A stretch of 64,000 nucleotides of DNA, from NCBI RefSeq assembly GCF_009858175.1, contig NZ_CP047393.1, positions 434,001 through 498,000 on the forward strand, read 5' to 3'. The notes beneath the pieces were generated by a model that was not told where the DNA came from, searched no databases, and saw nothing but the letters and a program-made list of their open reading frames with translations. Positions 1 through 13,051 of this stretch are shown piece by piece. Position 1 is the stretch's first letter; each line of letters opens with the position of its first letter. Made by a program: the position numbers and the translations under genes. Source of the stretch: Pontibacillus sp. HMF3514 (GTDB lineage: Bacteria; Bacillota; Bacilli; Bacillales; BH030062).

Positions 1-1767
1 ATTTTAACGATTATTTACCTAACGGTTTTAGATACTTTTACGGTATATGAGGCGAAGGTTCCCATCATCCGTACTTTTCTGATCTCATTAACGATTATGG
101 GCGTATCAAGCTTTGTGAAGGAAATGGAGAAGGAATCGATTAATCTTAGGGAAAGAAAAGCTTCGTATATTTGGGTGATCCCTCTTATTCTAGTTGTGTT
201 AGCGTCTAGTATTGTGGGATACGCAGCGCCAAAGCAAGTCTCTCAATGGCCAGACCCAGTTCCGTTCATTAAGTCTACAGCTACTGGATTTGGTGGTGGT
301 TCTGGTGGAAGTGTTCAAAAGGTTGGGTATGGTACGAATGATGAGCGTCTAGGTGGATCTTTTGTGCAAGACGATTCTCTTGTGTTTCAGGCGATCGCCA
401 AAGATGATCATTATTGGCGTATTGAAACGAAAGAAATTTACACAGGTAAAGGCTGGGTTCGTGATGACAAAGGATTCTTCCAAGAAGTGCCAAGTCAAAA
501 CCTCGTGAATGTACTTCCTTATTCAGATGAAGTAAAAACAGAGAAGAAGAATGCCATAGTTGCTATGGAGGATCGTGCATCTTTCTCAAAATTGGTTTAT
601 CCTTATGGGATTCAAAAAGTTCTAGGCAGTAGGGCTGAATCCTTTGAATTGAACCGAACTACTGGGGAGATTTTGCCACAGAGAAACGGTGAAACGATAA
701 AACTGGATCGTTTCAGTCTGTCTTATAATCAACCTACTTTTTCTTTTAAGCAACTACGAAGTGCATCTACACAGGACCCTGAAAATATTGAAGAGCAATA
801 TACACAGTTACCTGAGAGTTTACCTGATCAGGTTCGTCAGTTAGCAGCTACGATCGTTGAGGGGAAGGATAACCGATATGATAAGGCTAAGGCTATTGAA
901 GGTTATTTTTCTCGAAATGGATTTGAATACGATACGCAGGACATTCCAGTTCCAGAAGAAAATGAAGATTATGTAGCAAAATTCTTATTTGAGACGAAAC
1001 GTGGATACTGTGATAATTATTCAACTTCCATGGTTGTATTGCTAAGAAGCCTTGGTATCCCAGCTCGTTGGGCAAAAGGGTTTACGGGTGGAACAGAAAC
1101 ACAACAAGTAGAATACAACGGTGAAATGTATAATAAGTTTGATGTGAAAAGTTCAAATGCTCACTCCTGGCCTGAGGTTTACTTCCCGGGTGTTGGTTGG
1201 GTTCCATTTGAGCCTACTCAGGGTTTTACGAATCCTACAGACATGTACATCGAAGAAACGGATGATAATGAAGAGCAGGATCAGGAGACAAACCTTCCTG
1301 ATCAGTCCATGCAGGATCCTATGCAAAAACCAGAGTCCATGCAAGAAGATCTATTTAGTGATTCTGGTGGCGGATTATCTTCATCAGAAACATGGATTCC
1401 TGCAAAAGTGTTGCTTGGCATCATAGCTGGAGTGATTCTTTTAGCTGGTTTACTATTCTTCTATCGATTCCATATTCAAATGGTTTACTACAAGTGGCGT
1501 ATCTATCGAAATCCAAATAAAGAAAATTTTGAAGCGGCTTATCTCTTTTTATTAAAATCGTTAGATGTGAAAGAGAAGATTGCTCGCTCTTCTCAACAAA
1601 GTTTGAGAGAGTACGCCCGTGAAGTTGATTCGTTCTATCAATCTCGAGATATGGGGATTCTCACCCATCACTATGAGCGTCTGTTATACCGTAACGATAT
1701 CCAAGGACAGCCTTGGGATAAGGTTAGGGAATTGTGGGAAAATTTAATTAAAAAGACATTGTCTTGA
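1..1767 (+). CDS. yebA: YebA-like transglutaminase membrane protein (5' end outside window)
   Basis: The reading frame is open from base 1, so the N-terminal part (normally several membrane helices) lies upstream. What is visible is an extracytoplasmic domain, then a transglutaminase-like core with the catalytic-type Cys in RGYCDNYSTS, the His in SNAHSWPEVYF and the following acidic position. A Gln/Glu/Asp-rich linker follows, then one membrane helix (AKVLLGIIAGVILLAGLL) and a cytoplasmic tail resembling DUF4129. This is the TgpA/YebA architecture. The position immediately upstream of guaA matches yebA of B. subtilis. The substrate is not known from sequence. The stop codon overlaps the -35 box of the guaA promoter. 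Confidence 0.85.
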   Translation: MLTIIYLTVLDTFTVYEAKVPIIRTFLISLTIMGVSSFVKEMEKESINLRERKASYIWVIPLILVVLASSIVGYAAPKQVSQWPDPVPFIKSTATGFGGGSGGSVQKVGYGTNDERLGGSFVQDDSLVFQAIAKDDHYWRIETKEIYTGKGWVRDDKGFFQEVPSQNLVNVLPYSDEVKTEKKNAIVAMEDRASFSKLVYPYGIQKVLGSRAESFELNRTTGEILPQRNGETIKLDRFSLSYNQPTFSFKQLRSASTQDPENIEEQYTQLPESLPDQVRQLAATIVEGKDNRYDKAKAIEGYFSRNGFEYDTQDIPVPEENEDYVAKFLFETKRGYCDNYSTSMVVLLRSLGIPARWAKGFTGGTETQQVEYNGEMYNKFDVKSSNAHSWPEVYFPGVGWVPFEPTQGFTNPTDMYIEETDDNEEQDQETNLPDQSMQDPMQKPESMQEDLFSDSGGGLSSSETWIPAKVLLGIIAGVILLAGLLFFYRFHIQMVYYKWRIYRNPNKENFEAAYLFLLKSLDVKEKIARSSQQSLREYAREVDSFYQSRDMGILTHHYERLLYRNDIQGQPWDKVRELWENLIKKTLS

Positions 1768-1792
1768 CCTTCATGACCTGCCTTGATAGAAT
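1764..1792 (+). promoter_or_regulatory. sigma-A promoter of guaA
   Basis: TTGACC (1764-1769) and TAGAAT (1787-1792) are separated by 17 bases, just upstream of the riboswitch. The -35 box overlaps the yebA stop codon. Assigned by motif only. Confidence 0.6.
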
Positions 1793-1812
1793 GAGTGCAA
1801 CTTAATAAGAGA

Positions 1813-1883
1813 CCTTCATATATCCTCGATAATACGGTTCGAGAGTCTCTACCGGAGCACCGATAATGCTCTGACTATGAAGG
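1813..1883 (+). promoter_or_regulatory. guanine (purine) riboswitch aptamer of guaA
   Basis: The aptamer has P1 strands CCTTCATA (1813-1820) and TATGAAGG (1876-1883) around the conserved purine-riboswitch core, including GTCTCTACC and the TGACTATG 3' junction. The ligand-discriminating base is C at 1875, as in guanine/hypoxanthine aptamers; adenine aptamers have U. The 3' P1 strand extended to 1879-1888 is exactly complementary to 1918-1927. This pairing would be the antiterminator, in competition with the downstream terminator, so guanine should switch guaA off. Confidence 0.92.
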
Positions 1884-1910
1884 CAGAAGCCGTGTGAGTT
1901 ATATGTGTAC

Positions 1911-1950
1911 AGGGGATTTCTGCCTTCTATGGGCAGAAGTCCCCTTTTTT
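1911..1950 (+). terminator. riboswitch-controlled terminator before guaA
   Basis: A 14-bp stem with one G-U pair (1911-1924 with 1932-1945) is followed by a run of T. It overlaps the antiterminator strand 1918-1927, as expected of an OFF switch. Confidence 0.85.
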
Positions 1951-2022
1951 ATTGAACCTCTTAATAGTTTTATAGCGATCTTGCATTTATAATAGTAATC
2001 ATTAATAAAGGAGATGACATAC

Positions 2023-3561
2023 ATGAGCCAGGTAAATGACATGATTCTTGTACTCGACTTTGGTAGTCAGTATAATCAGCTTATCACAAGACGAATTCGT
2101 GAGTTCGGTGTGTATAGTGAATTGCATTCTCACAGATTGACAGCGGAAGACATTCGCCGTATGAACCCGAAAGGTATTATCCTCTCAGGTGGTCCGAACA
2201 GTGTGTATGAGGAGAATAGTTTCAGGTGCGATCCAGAAATATTTGATCTCGATATACCGATTTTAGGTATTTGTTATGGGATGCAATTGATGACACATCA
2301 TTTTGGTGGCAATGTACAACAGGCAGATGAACGTGAATATGGTAAAGCAACCATTCATGTTCAAGAATCTCCTCGTCTATTTGGAAATCTTCCGAAAGAA
2401 CAAGTTGTTTGGATGAGTCATAGTGACAAGGTGATTGAAGCTCCTCAAGAGTTCACGGTAGATGCTGTGAATGAGTCATGTCCGGTAGCAGCCATGAGTC
2501 ATCAAGAAAGATCATTGTATGGCGTTCAATTCCACCCAGAAGTGCGCCACTCTGAGTACGGTAATGATTTATTAAAACAATTTGTTTTTCAGATTTGTGA
2601 ATCCAAAGCAGAGTGGACAATGGAAAACCTTGTTGAGTTAGAAGTTGAAAAGGTCCGAGAACAAGTGGGTGACCAAAAGGTACTTTGTGCTTTAAGTGGT
2701 GGTGTTGATTCTTCTGTAGTTGCAGCACTTATTCATAAAGCAATCGGCGACCAACTAACATGTATCTTTGTGGATCACGGGTTACTGCGTAAAAATGAAG
2801 CGGATAGTGTCATGGAAACATTCAGTGGAGATTTTAATATGAATATTATTAAAGTTGATGCTCAAGAACGATTTATGTCTAAACTTCATGGCGTTTCGGA
2901 CCCAGAAGAAAAGCGTAAGATTATCGGTAATGAATTTATATATGTGTTCGATGATGAAGCAGATAAACTGAAGGATATTGACTTTTTAGCTCAAGGAACT
3001 CTTTATACAGACATTATCGAAAGTGGTACAGAAACAGCGCAAACGATTAAATCTCACCACAACGTAGGCGGTCTTCCAGAGAACATGCAATTTAAGTTAA
3101 TTGAGCCGTTAAATACGTTATTTAAAGATGAAGTGAGAGCGCTAGGTACAGAGCTTGGTGTTCCTGATGAAATTGTTTGGCGCCAACCATTCCCTGGACC
3201 TGGACTTGCGATCCGTGTATTAGGTGAGATTACAGAAGAAAAACTTGAGATCGTGCGTGAATCTGATGCCGTTCTTCGTGACGAAATTAAAAAAGCTGGT
3301 TTGGATCGTGACATTTGGCAGTACTTCACTGTATTACCTGATTTCCGTAGTGTAGGAGTTATGGGAGATGCGAGAACATATGATTATACTGTTGGTATCC
3401 GTGCGGTAACTTCAGTAGATGGGATGACATCTGATTGGGCGCGTATTCCATTTGATGTACTTGAGAAGATTTCGAACAGAATTGTAAATGAAGTTCAGCA
3501 TGTTAATCGTATTGTGTATGACGTAACGAGTAAGCCACCTTCAACGATTGAATGGGAATAA
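2023..3561 (+). CDS. guaA: GMP synthase (glutamine-hydrolysing)
   Basis: GuaA converts XMP to GMP using glutamine and ATP. The class I amidotransferase domain is N-terminal, with the nucleophile Cys in GICYGMQLM and His/Glu in VQFHPE. It is followed by the ATP-pyrophosphatase P-loop LSGGVDSSV and the C-terminal dimerisation domain ending in PPSTIEWE. The length of 512 aa is normal for the family. I use the ATG at 2023, which lies 9 bases after AAAGGAG (2007-2013); an ATG at 2014 abuts the Shine-Dalgarno and is unlikely. Expression is expected to follow the guanine riboswitch upstream. Confidence 0.97.
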   Translation: MSQVNDMILVLDFGSQYNQLITRRIREFGVYSELHSHRLTAEDIRRMNPKGIILSGGPNSVYEENSFRCDPEIFDLDIPILGICYGMQLMTHHFGGNVQQADEREYGKATIHVQESPRLFGNLPKEQVVWMSHSDKVIEAPQEFTVDAVNESCPVAAMSHQERSLYGVQFHPEVRHSEYGNDLLKQFVFQICESKAEWTMENLVELEVEKVREQVGDQKVLCALSGGVDSSVVAALIHKAIGDQLTCIFVDHGLLRKNEADSVMETFSGDFNMNIIKVDAQERFMSKLHGVSDPEEKRKIIGNEFIYVFDDEADKLKDIDFLAQGTLYTDIIESGTETAQTIKSHHNVGGLPENMQFKLIEPLNTLFKDEVRALGTELGVPDEIVWRQPFPGPGLAIRVLGEITEEKLEIVRESDAVLRDEIKKAGLDRDIWQYFTVLPDFRSVGVMGDARTYDYTVGIRAVTSVDGMTSDWARIPFDVLEKISNRIVNEVQHVNRIVYDVTSKPPSTIEWE

Positions 3562-3606
3562 AAGCGAATGTTTTGCCTTTTTAATGCAATTAATGTTCGT
3601 TTTTAG
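3558..3606 (+). promoter_or_regulatory. PurBox pair (PurR operator) of pbuG
   Basis: There is a degenerate box around AAAAGCGAATGTT and a good inverted box TTAATGTTCGTTTTT (reverse complement AAAAACGAACATTAA). The central CG dinucleotides are at 3565 and 3598, 33 bases apart. The spacing at purE is identical and at purB it is 32. The pair sits just upstream of the -35 box. Confidence 0.65.
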
Positions 3607-3608
3607 TG

Positions 3609-3637
3609 TTGACTCTTGTCGAAATGGCTAGTAAAAT
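3609..3637 (+). promoter_or_regulatory. sigma-A promoter of pbuG
   Basis: TTGACT (3609-3614), 17 bases, TAAAAT (3632-3637), placed between the PurBox pair and the riboswitch. Confidence 0.7.
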
Positions 3638-3667
3638 GGTCATATAAATAAATGAATACAACCACCA

Positions 3668-3737
3668 TCGTATAATATTGGGGATAAGGCCCAAGAGTTT
3701 CTACCGGACTACCGTAAATGGTCCGACTACGAGGTAA
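3668..3737 (+). promoter_or_regulatory. guanine riboswitch aptamer of pbuG
   Basis: Purine aptamer with the conserved GAGTTTCTACC and CCGACTACGAGG segments. The discriminating base at 3727 is C (guanine class). P1 pairs TCGTA with TACGA. Bases 3731-3744 are complementary, with one mismatch, to 3811-3824, a possible antiterminator. How this excludes the terminator at 3839 is not obvious to me. Confidence 0.9.
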
Positions 3738-3838
3738 TTACTAGATGATCAAAGACAAGAGAGTATATCATATACAAAAGGAACGTATATGTATGATTTG
3801 CTTTTACTAGTCTAGTAATTCCCTCTGGTTCGATAGAA

Positions 3839-3872
3839 AACACTCTTGGCTAATGCTAAGGGTGTTTTTTTA
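3839..3872 (+). terminator. terminator in the pbuG leader
   Basis: AACACTCTTGGC pairs with GCTAAGGGTGTT across a 3-base loop, followed by TTTTTTT. It is the presumed expression platform of the riboswitch. Confidence 0.75.
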
Positions 3873-3907
3873 TGTATCGGTGGCATGAATCAGGGAGGAA
3901 TCAAATT

Positions 3908-5242
3908 ATGAAGAACTTCTTCAAGTTTAAGGAATTAGGTACAAATTATCGTACTGAGTTTATAGCTGGATTAACAACGTTTTTATCAATGGCTTATATT
4001 CTGTTTGTGAATCCTAGTGTTTTGGCGCTTGATGGGGTGGAGCAGCTACCGGAAGGCGTTTCACGAATTGATAAAGGTGCAGTGTTTACTGCTACAGCGA
4101 TAGCGGCTGCCATTGGCTCACTTATAATGGGTCTCTTGGCAAAATATCCGATCGCTCTAGCGCCTGGTATGGGGTTAAATGCGTTCTTTGCCTATACGGT
4201 TGTTCTTTCGTATGGAATTAATTGGGATGTAGCGTTAGCCGGTGTATTTGTTTCAGGATTTATTTTCATTATTTTAACGGTATCCGGCATACGTGAAAAA
4301 ATCATTAATGCAATACCATCCAATTTAAAAATGGCAGTTGGAGCTGGTATTGGTCTGTTTATAGCGTTTATAGGCTTTCAGAATTCTGGCATCATTAAAA
4401 GTAACCCAGATACACTTGTACAACTTGGACCTCTAGGTGAATCAACAACATTGCTTGCTATTTTTGGTCTGATTGTATCTATTATTCTATTGGCAGCAGG
4501 CGTAAAAGGCGGAATCTTCTTTGGGATGATTCTTACTTCAATTGCAGGGATTATTACAGGTTTAATCGACCCACCATCAGGATTGAATGGAATTGTAGGA
4601 TCTGTACCTAGTGTGGCGCCTACATTTGGTGAGGCGATAGTTCATTTACCAGAAGTGTTAACGTTAGATATGCTTGTTGTTATTTTAACTTTCTTGTTTG
4701 TGGACTTTTTTGATACTGCTGGTACACTTGTGGCCGTTGCGACGCAAGCAGGTTTAGTGAAAGATAACAAAATCCCAAATGCTAGTCGTGCATTGTTCGC
4801 TGACTCAGCTGCAACAGTAGCAGGCTCAGTTCTTGGGACGTCTACCACTACATCTTATATTGAATCCTCTGCTGGTGTTGGAGCGGGAGGACGTACTGGT
4901 TTTACAGCAGTTGTAACGGCAGGGTTCTTCTTGCTCGCTTTAATTTTCTCTCCATTATTAAGTGTTGTAACGCAAGAAGTTACTGCACCAGCTTTGATTA
5001 TTGTTGGAGTTCTAATGTCTGCATCATTGAAAAATATTGACTGGGATCAGTTTGAGATTGCAGTACCTGCTTTCTTAACGGTTATTGCGATGCCTCTAAC
5101 GTATAGTATTGCTACTGGTATTGCGATCGGATTTATCTTTTACCCAATAACAATGATCGTAAAAGGAAGGATAAAAGAAATTCATCCGGTTATGTATTTC
5201 TTGTTTGTTGTTTTTGTTCTCTATTTTGTTTTCTTAGGTTAA
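3908..5242 (+). CDS. pbuG: hypoxanthine/guanine permease, NCS2 AzgA-type
   Basis: A polytopic membrane protein of 444 aa with about 12-13 hydrophobic segments and the AzgA/PbuG signature regions (TTFLSMAYILFVNPSVL near the N-terminus, DFFDTAGTLVAVATQAG in the middle). It imports hypoxanthine and guanine. The start is the ATG at 3908, 9 bases after GGGAGG; an in-frame ATG at 3872 lies in the terminator U-tract and would not be used. Control is doubly purine-dependent: a PurR-type operator and a guanine riboswitch. It follows guaA as in B. subtilis. Confidence 0.95.
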   Translation: MKNFFKFKELGTNYRTEFIAGLTTFLSMAYILFVNPSVLALDGVEQLPEGVSRIDKGAVFTATAIAAAIGSLIMGLLAKYPIALAPGMGLNAFFAYTVVLSYGINWDVALAGVFVSGFIFIILTVSGIREKIINAIPSNLKMAVGAGIGLFIAFIGFQNSGIIKSNPDTLVQLGPLGESTTLLAIFGLIVSIILLAAGVKGGIFFGMILTSIAGIITGLIDPPSGLNGIVGSVPSVAPTFGEAIVHLPEVLTLDMLVVILTFLFVDFFDTAGTLVAVATQAGLVKDNKIPNASRALFADSAATVAGSVLGTSTTTSYIESSAGVGAGGRTGFTAVVTAGFFLLALIFSPLLSVVTQEVTAPALIIVGVLMSASLKNIDWDQFEIAVPAFLTVIAMPLTYSIATGIAIGFIFYPITMIVKGRIKEIHPVMYFLFVVFVLYFVFLG

Positions 5243-5263
5243 AGAAAAGAATGAACGACTCAG

Positions 5264-5293
5264 CACGGGCTTTTTAAAGGGCTCGTGTTTTTT
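5264..5293 (+). terminator. terminator after pbuG
   Basis: CACGGGC and GCTCGTG arms (one G-U) are followed by TTTTTTG. Confidence 0.75.
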
Positions 5294-5403
5294 GTTAAGA
5301 AATTGCAGATTATTTTTTGATTGTTAACAGGAGTTGTGAGAGTATTATGGTAGAACTATCCTAAGAAACGTTATTTCATAATCTTGATAGAGGTGACGAT
5401 CCC

Positions 5404-6198
5404 TTGAAAAACCAAGAGTTATTTAAGATAGCAAATATAATAGAAGAAAGAAAACATGAATTAGCAAGACAAGTAAAAGGTGAAGAAGAAAACGAAGAAG
5501 CTACTAAAGCTTTTGAAGAACTTTATCAGCTTTTTGCTGATGGTTTAAAAAATGGAAAAGAAGAAACCGTTGAAAATGTAACAGAGTGGGGCAAACGAAT
5601 CGGAAAACTTTCTTTAGAGTATGGTGGCAAGTTAGATGAGTCGTTAAAAGAAACCTCTGCATTCCGAGATACACTTTGGGATACAATTGAGAGAATTATG
5701 AAAGAAGAGGACTTCAGCCGAGATACGGTATTCCGTGTAGCTAGAATAATTGATCCTCTTTTAGATGAAGCTGTCTATGCTTTTAGTACAGAATTCGTTG
5801 ATTCTTATAAAGAAACATTAGATAAAGCGCAAGAAGAATTTTTGAAGTTATCTGCGCCTGTTGTACCCATTTATGATGGAGTAGCGGTATTGCCTATTAT
5901 CGGTAGTGTTGATGAAAATAGAGCATATTATTTAATGGATACTACTCTTAAGGAAGCAACGAAAAGACAATTGAGCTACTTACTAATTGACCTTTCGGGT
6001 GTAGCGGTTGTAGATACTATGGTAGCAAATAGTATCTATAATATTATCCACTCCTTAGAATTGGTTGGTGTGAAAGCGATTCTAGCAGGTATTCGACCTG
6101 AAGTAGCTCATACAATGGTCAGCCTGGGTATTAATTTCTCTGAAATCCAAACCTACAACTCATTACAACAAGCTCTTTCAACCCATGTTTTTAAGTAA
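5404..6198 (+). CDS. RsbR-family stressosome protein (STAS domain)
   Basis: A 264-aa protein with an acidic, helical, globin-like N-terminal sensor region (about 1-145) and a C-terminal STAS domain (about 150-260). It resembles RsbRA from SAPVVPIYDGVAVLPIIG to the end. RsbR proteins form the stressosome with RsbS and RsbT and feed the SigB stress cascade. Thr205 in VVDTMVA aligns with the phosphorylatable Thr205 of RsbRA, but the residue aligned with Thr171 is Glu (DENRA where RsbRA has DTERA). The start is TTG 5404, 8 bases after GAGGTG. Monocistronic between two terminators. There is no rsbS/rsbT nearby, so it is probably an orphan paralogue. Confidence 0.88.
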   Translation: MKNQELFKIANIIEERKHELARQVKGEEENEEATKAFEELYQLFADGLKNGKEETVENVTEWGKRIGKLSLEYGGKLDESLKETSAFRDTLWDTIERIMKEEDFSRDTVFRVARIIDPLLDEAVYAFSTEFVDSYKETLDKAQEEFLKLSAPVVPIYDGVAVLPIIGSVDENRAYYLMDTTLKEATKRQLSYLLIDLSGVAVVDTMVANSIYNIIHSLELVGVKAILAGIRPEVAHTMVSLGINFSEIQTYNSLQQALSTHVFK

Positions 6199-6226
6199 TA
6201 AACAATGTTATAATAGATAGACAATC

Positions 6227-6268
6227 AAAAGCGCTCTTACCTTTTAAATAAAGGTGGGCGCTTTTGGT
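6227..6268 (+). terminator. terminator after the RsbR-like gene
   Basis: AAAAGCGC...GCGCTTTT arms with an extended stem through CTTACC/GGTGGG; nearly symmetrical, so it could work in both directions. Confidence 0.75.
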
Positions 6269-6334
6269 GTATGAGAGTTAAGAAGGGGTGTAACAACTCT
6301 TTTAAATAGATTTAAAAAAATATGAATCTACCTA

Positions 6335-6364
6335 TTGCATTCCTATTTGCATACGTGGTACATT
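6335..6364 (+). promoter_or_regulatory. possible upstream rRNA promoter (P1)
   Basis: TTGCAT (6335-6340), 18 bases, TACATT (6359-6364). rRNA operons of Bacillaceae often have tandem promoters, but this one is weak by motif. Confidence 0.35.
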
Positions 6365-6440
6365 ATTAATTGTCGCATTGAGAGCGGCAACGCAAGACAT
6401 TCGAAGGAAACAAATTAAATAAACTTTTTCAAAAAAGTTA

Positions 6441-6469
6441 TTGACTCTCTTTCGGATAAATGATATATT
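6441..6469 (+). promoter_or_regulatory. main rRNA operon promoter
   Basis: TTGACT (6441-6446), 17 bases, TATATT (6464-6469), with an A/T-rich UP-like stretch directly upstream. Downstream, CCTTGAAAACTGAAC near 6518 is the usual antitermination/processing leader. It can pair with GTTCAGTTTTGAAAG after the 16S gene to form the RNase III processing stalk. The remainder of 6270-6600 shows no gene. Confidence 0.8.
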
Positions 6470-6607
6470 AATTGAGTCGCTGTTTTGAGGCGACGAAATA
6501 AAAGAAACACCATTTGATCCTTGAAAACTGAACGAAACGACATGTTACGTCAATGAATTACTTTTTATTTTTAAAAAGCCAGACATCATTTTGATGCAAA
6601 GGCGAAC

Positions 6608-8177
<1,570 letters not shown>

Positions 8178-8278
8178 ATAACTACGGAAAACGCAGTGTT
8201 ACTGCGTTCAACGTGACATGTTTCGTTTTGTTCAGTTTTGAAAGATTAATTTCTTCATATTTTTCTCCTATAAGGAAT

Positions 8279-8355
<77 letters not shown>

Positions 8356-8370
8356 TTCCTAACTTTATAT

Positions 8371-8446
8371 GGGGCCTTAGCTCAGATGGGAGAGCGCCTG
8401 CTTTGCACGCAGGAGGTCAGCGGTTCGATCCCGCTAGGCTCCACCA
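8371..8446 (+). tRNA. tRNA-Ala (TGC)
   Basis: Acceptor GGGGCCT pairs with AGGCTCC, anticodon TGC at 8404-8406, T-loop TTCGATC, encoded CCA. Second spacer tRNA. A CCTTGAAAACTAGATAAG processing/boxA-like sequence follows at about 8463. Confidence 0.97.
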
Positions 8447-8552
8447 ACTCAACTAATATGTACCTTGAAAACTAGATAAGAATCAGACATCAAACCAACG
8501 TCAATTTTTTCATTCACACCAGATGATATTCGCTCATCTGGCAACTTGAGAT

Positions 8553-11469
<2,917 letters not shown>

Positions 11470-11536
11470 TCTCTATTGAAAAAACGTTACGATGTCTCTT
11501 ATCTAGTTTTGAAGGTATATCCTTCAACTATATAGG

Positions 11537-11652
11537 TTTGGTGGCTTTGGCGAAGAGGTCACACCTGTTCCCATGCCGAACACAGAAGTTAAGCTCTTCA
11601 GCGCCAATGGTAGTCGGGGTTTCGCCCCCGCAAGAGTAGGACGCCGCCAAGC
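11537..11652 (+). rRNA. rrf: 5S ribosomal RNA
   Basis: 116 nt, TTTGGTGGC...GACGCCGCCAAGC with complementary ends and the conserved CCGAACACAGAAGTTAAG segment. Confidence 0.97.
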
Positions 11653-11660
11653 ACACTATA

Positions 11661-11700
11661 GAACCCCAGAGGATTTCGATTCTCTGGGGTTCTTTTTGTT
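11661..11700 (+). terminator. rRNA operon terminator
   Basis: 11-bp stem GAACCCCAGAG / CTCTGGGGTTC followed by TTTTTGTTT. Confidence 0.9.
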
Positions 11701-11789
11701 TATATAGAAGAGGTTGTTGAGATTCAAGCATTATTGCATTAAAGCCCCCTTATCTTGAAGACTTGGATTCGAGATTAAGTGCTGAGGAG

Positions 11790-11955
11790 GTCCGTTGCTG
11801 GAAAAAGAGTTAGGGGTTCAGTGAAACGGCAATACTCCTGCGGAAGACCGTCCAAGCCTCCTCGTCACTTCGTTCCTGCGGGGTCTCGGCCGCCCTTTCT
11901 ACCGCGGGAGTTTGCCGTTTCCCTCACCCCTTTGCGTTTATGGAGGTTAACGGAC
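11790..11955 (+). repeat. ~170-bp inverted-repeat element, copy 1
   Basis: Nested inverted repeats: outer GTCCGTT (11790-11796) / AACGGAC (11949-11955), then GTGAAACGGCAA / TTGCCGTTTC arms, then CTCCTGCGG / CCGCGGGAG. The core reads GCCTCCTCGTCACTTCGTTC then TGCGGGGTCTCG. The core is shared with copy 2 in the opposite orientation, whereas the long arms differ in sequence but stay self-complementary in each copy. No convincing gene lies between 11700 and 12437; only these two elements are recognisable. Confidence 0.75.
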
Positions 11956-12094
11956 CCATGGCTTGAGTTATATTTTCTTACATAAGTAAAATTGCGAATT
12001 TAGATACTTAAACCCTTAACATATAAAGCTTTAGATCACTTTCATTCATATATGATTTAACCTTATTTAAATCAGAAAACCTTACGATAGCTGC

Positions 12095-12268
12095 GGTTCC
12101 GTTAGTCACCATTATGGCCAAGGTGGGCTGGGAAATGGGTTGACTCCAGCGGTCAAACGGGCTAGCGAGACCCCGCAAGGAGCGTAGCGGATGAGGAGGC
12201 TCGATAGTTCGTCCGCAGGAAAGCAACCCATTTCCCAGCCCACCCGCTCTCTATCTGGCAACGGTACC
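12095..12268 (-). repeat. ~170-bp inverted-repeat element, copy 2 (opposite orientation)
   Basis: Perfect 21-bp arms (12122-12142 with 12224-12244, GGTGGGCTGGG...CCCAGCCCACC), outer GGTTCCGTT / AACGGTACC. Read on the minus strand, the core GCCTCCTCATCCGCTACGC then TGCGGGGTCTCG matches copy 1. Confidence 0.8.
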
Positions 12269-12437
12269 ACTCCACACCTTATTCCAGATAACTGCCATAT
12301 AACTGAATAATAGATTTACTAGAATAGATATTTCAATTTGGAATTTACTGTGAACGTGATACTATATAATGTAAGAATAATAGTATAGCCCCAAGGAGTT
12401 GAGGGCTTTGTTAAGTATATAAGAAGAAAACAGAGCA

Positions 12438-12467
12438 TAAAAAACGCTCAGGAAATGTCTGAGCGTT
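12438..12467 (-). terminator. terminator of the hsp20 gene
   Basis: AACGCTCA / TGAGCGTT arms followed by T's on the minus strand. The stem starts inside the TAA stop codon of the gene. Confidence 0.75.
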
Positions 12468-12897
12468 AGTCTTCAATCGAACGTATCTTTATTCGGTTTT
12501 TGGATGTCTCTTGATGAATGAGTCGGTGCAGTTGGATAATGAGTAAACCGTTTTTATAGGATGCATGGATTTTATCACCTCGAACAGGGTATGGGAGATC
12601 GATCTTTCGTTCAAATGAACCTTGTAGAATTTCTTCATGAACGAGCTGATGGTGTTGAGGTTGTAACGAGATGACGCCTCTAATTTCTAAAGTGGCATAG
12701 TCTACATAAACATCTACTTTATCAATGTCATCTAATCCTGGAATGCTTACATAACATAGTATTTCATTATCTGATTTGTATAAGTTGATATGAGGGATGG
12801 GAGGTTTCATGATGCCCTCAAATTCTCCCCAAAAGTTTTCACCAAAAAAACGATCCATATTCTTTCGCCAATCTTGCATGTTTTGAAATGGGTCCAT
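12466..12897 (-). CDS. Hsp20/alpha-crystallin family protein
   Basis: A 143-aa small heat-shock-type protein. The N-terminus is short and aromatic (MDPFQNMQDWRKNMDRFF), followed by an alpha-crystallin domain from about residue 38 (NLYKSDNEILCYVSIPGLD) to the GLLIIQL strand near the end. The canonical GVL motif appears as NGLLIIQ. The family holds unfolded proteins; Bacillaceae also have Hsp20-like spore coat proteins (CotM/CotP/YocM type), so a coat role is possible. I use the ATG at 12897 behind GGAGGG rather than the ATG 24 bases upstream, which precedes that Shine-Dalgarno. Confidence 0.85.
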   Translation of the reverse strand: MDPFQNMQDWRKNMDRFFGENFWGEFEGIMKPPIPHINLYKSDNEILCYVSIPGLDDIDKVDVYVDYATLEIRGVISLQPQHHQLVHEEILQGSFERKIDLPYPVRGDKIHASYKNGLLIIQLHRLIHQETSKNRIKIRSIED

Positions 12898-12938
12898 AGA
12901 AATCCCTCCATTTTTAATCATTCAGTTATTATAATTTC

Positions 12939-12968
12939 TTGTGAAAATGGAATAGATTGCGATATAGT
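12939..12968 (+). promoter_or_regulatory. putative promoter of yebE-yebG
   Basis: TTGTGA (12939-12944), 18 bases, TATAGT (12963-12968). Confidence 0.45.
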
Positions 12969-13051
12969 GTATGCATAAGTTTTTTAATGGGTGAATGTCC
13001 TAAGAGTATTTGAAGTTATTTATCGTGGTAGTTAGGAGGGACAAAACCAGC

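Noticed and set aside
12366-12421. TATAAT and AAGGAG followed by TTG at about 12395-12420
   Set aside because: The frame ends after eight codons; no gene.
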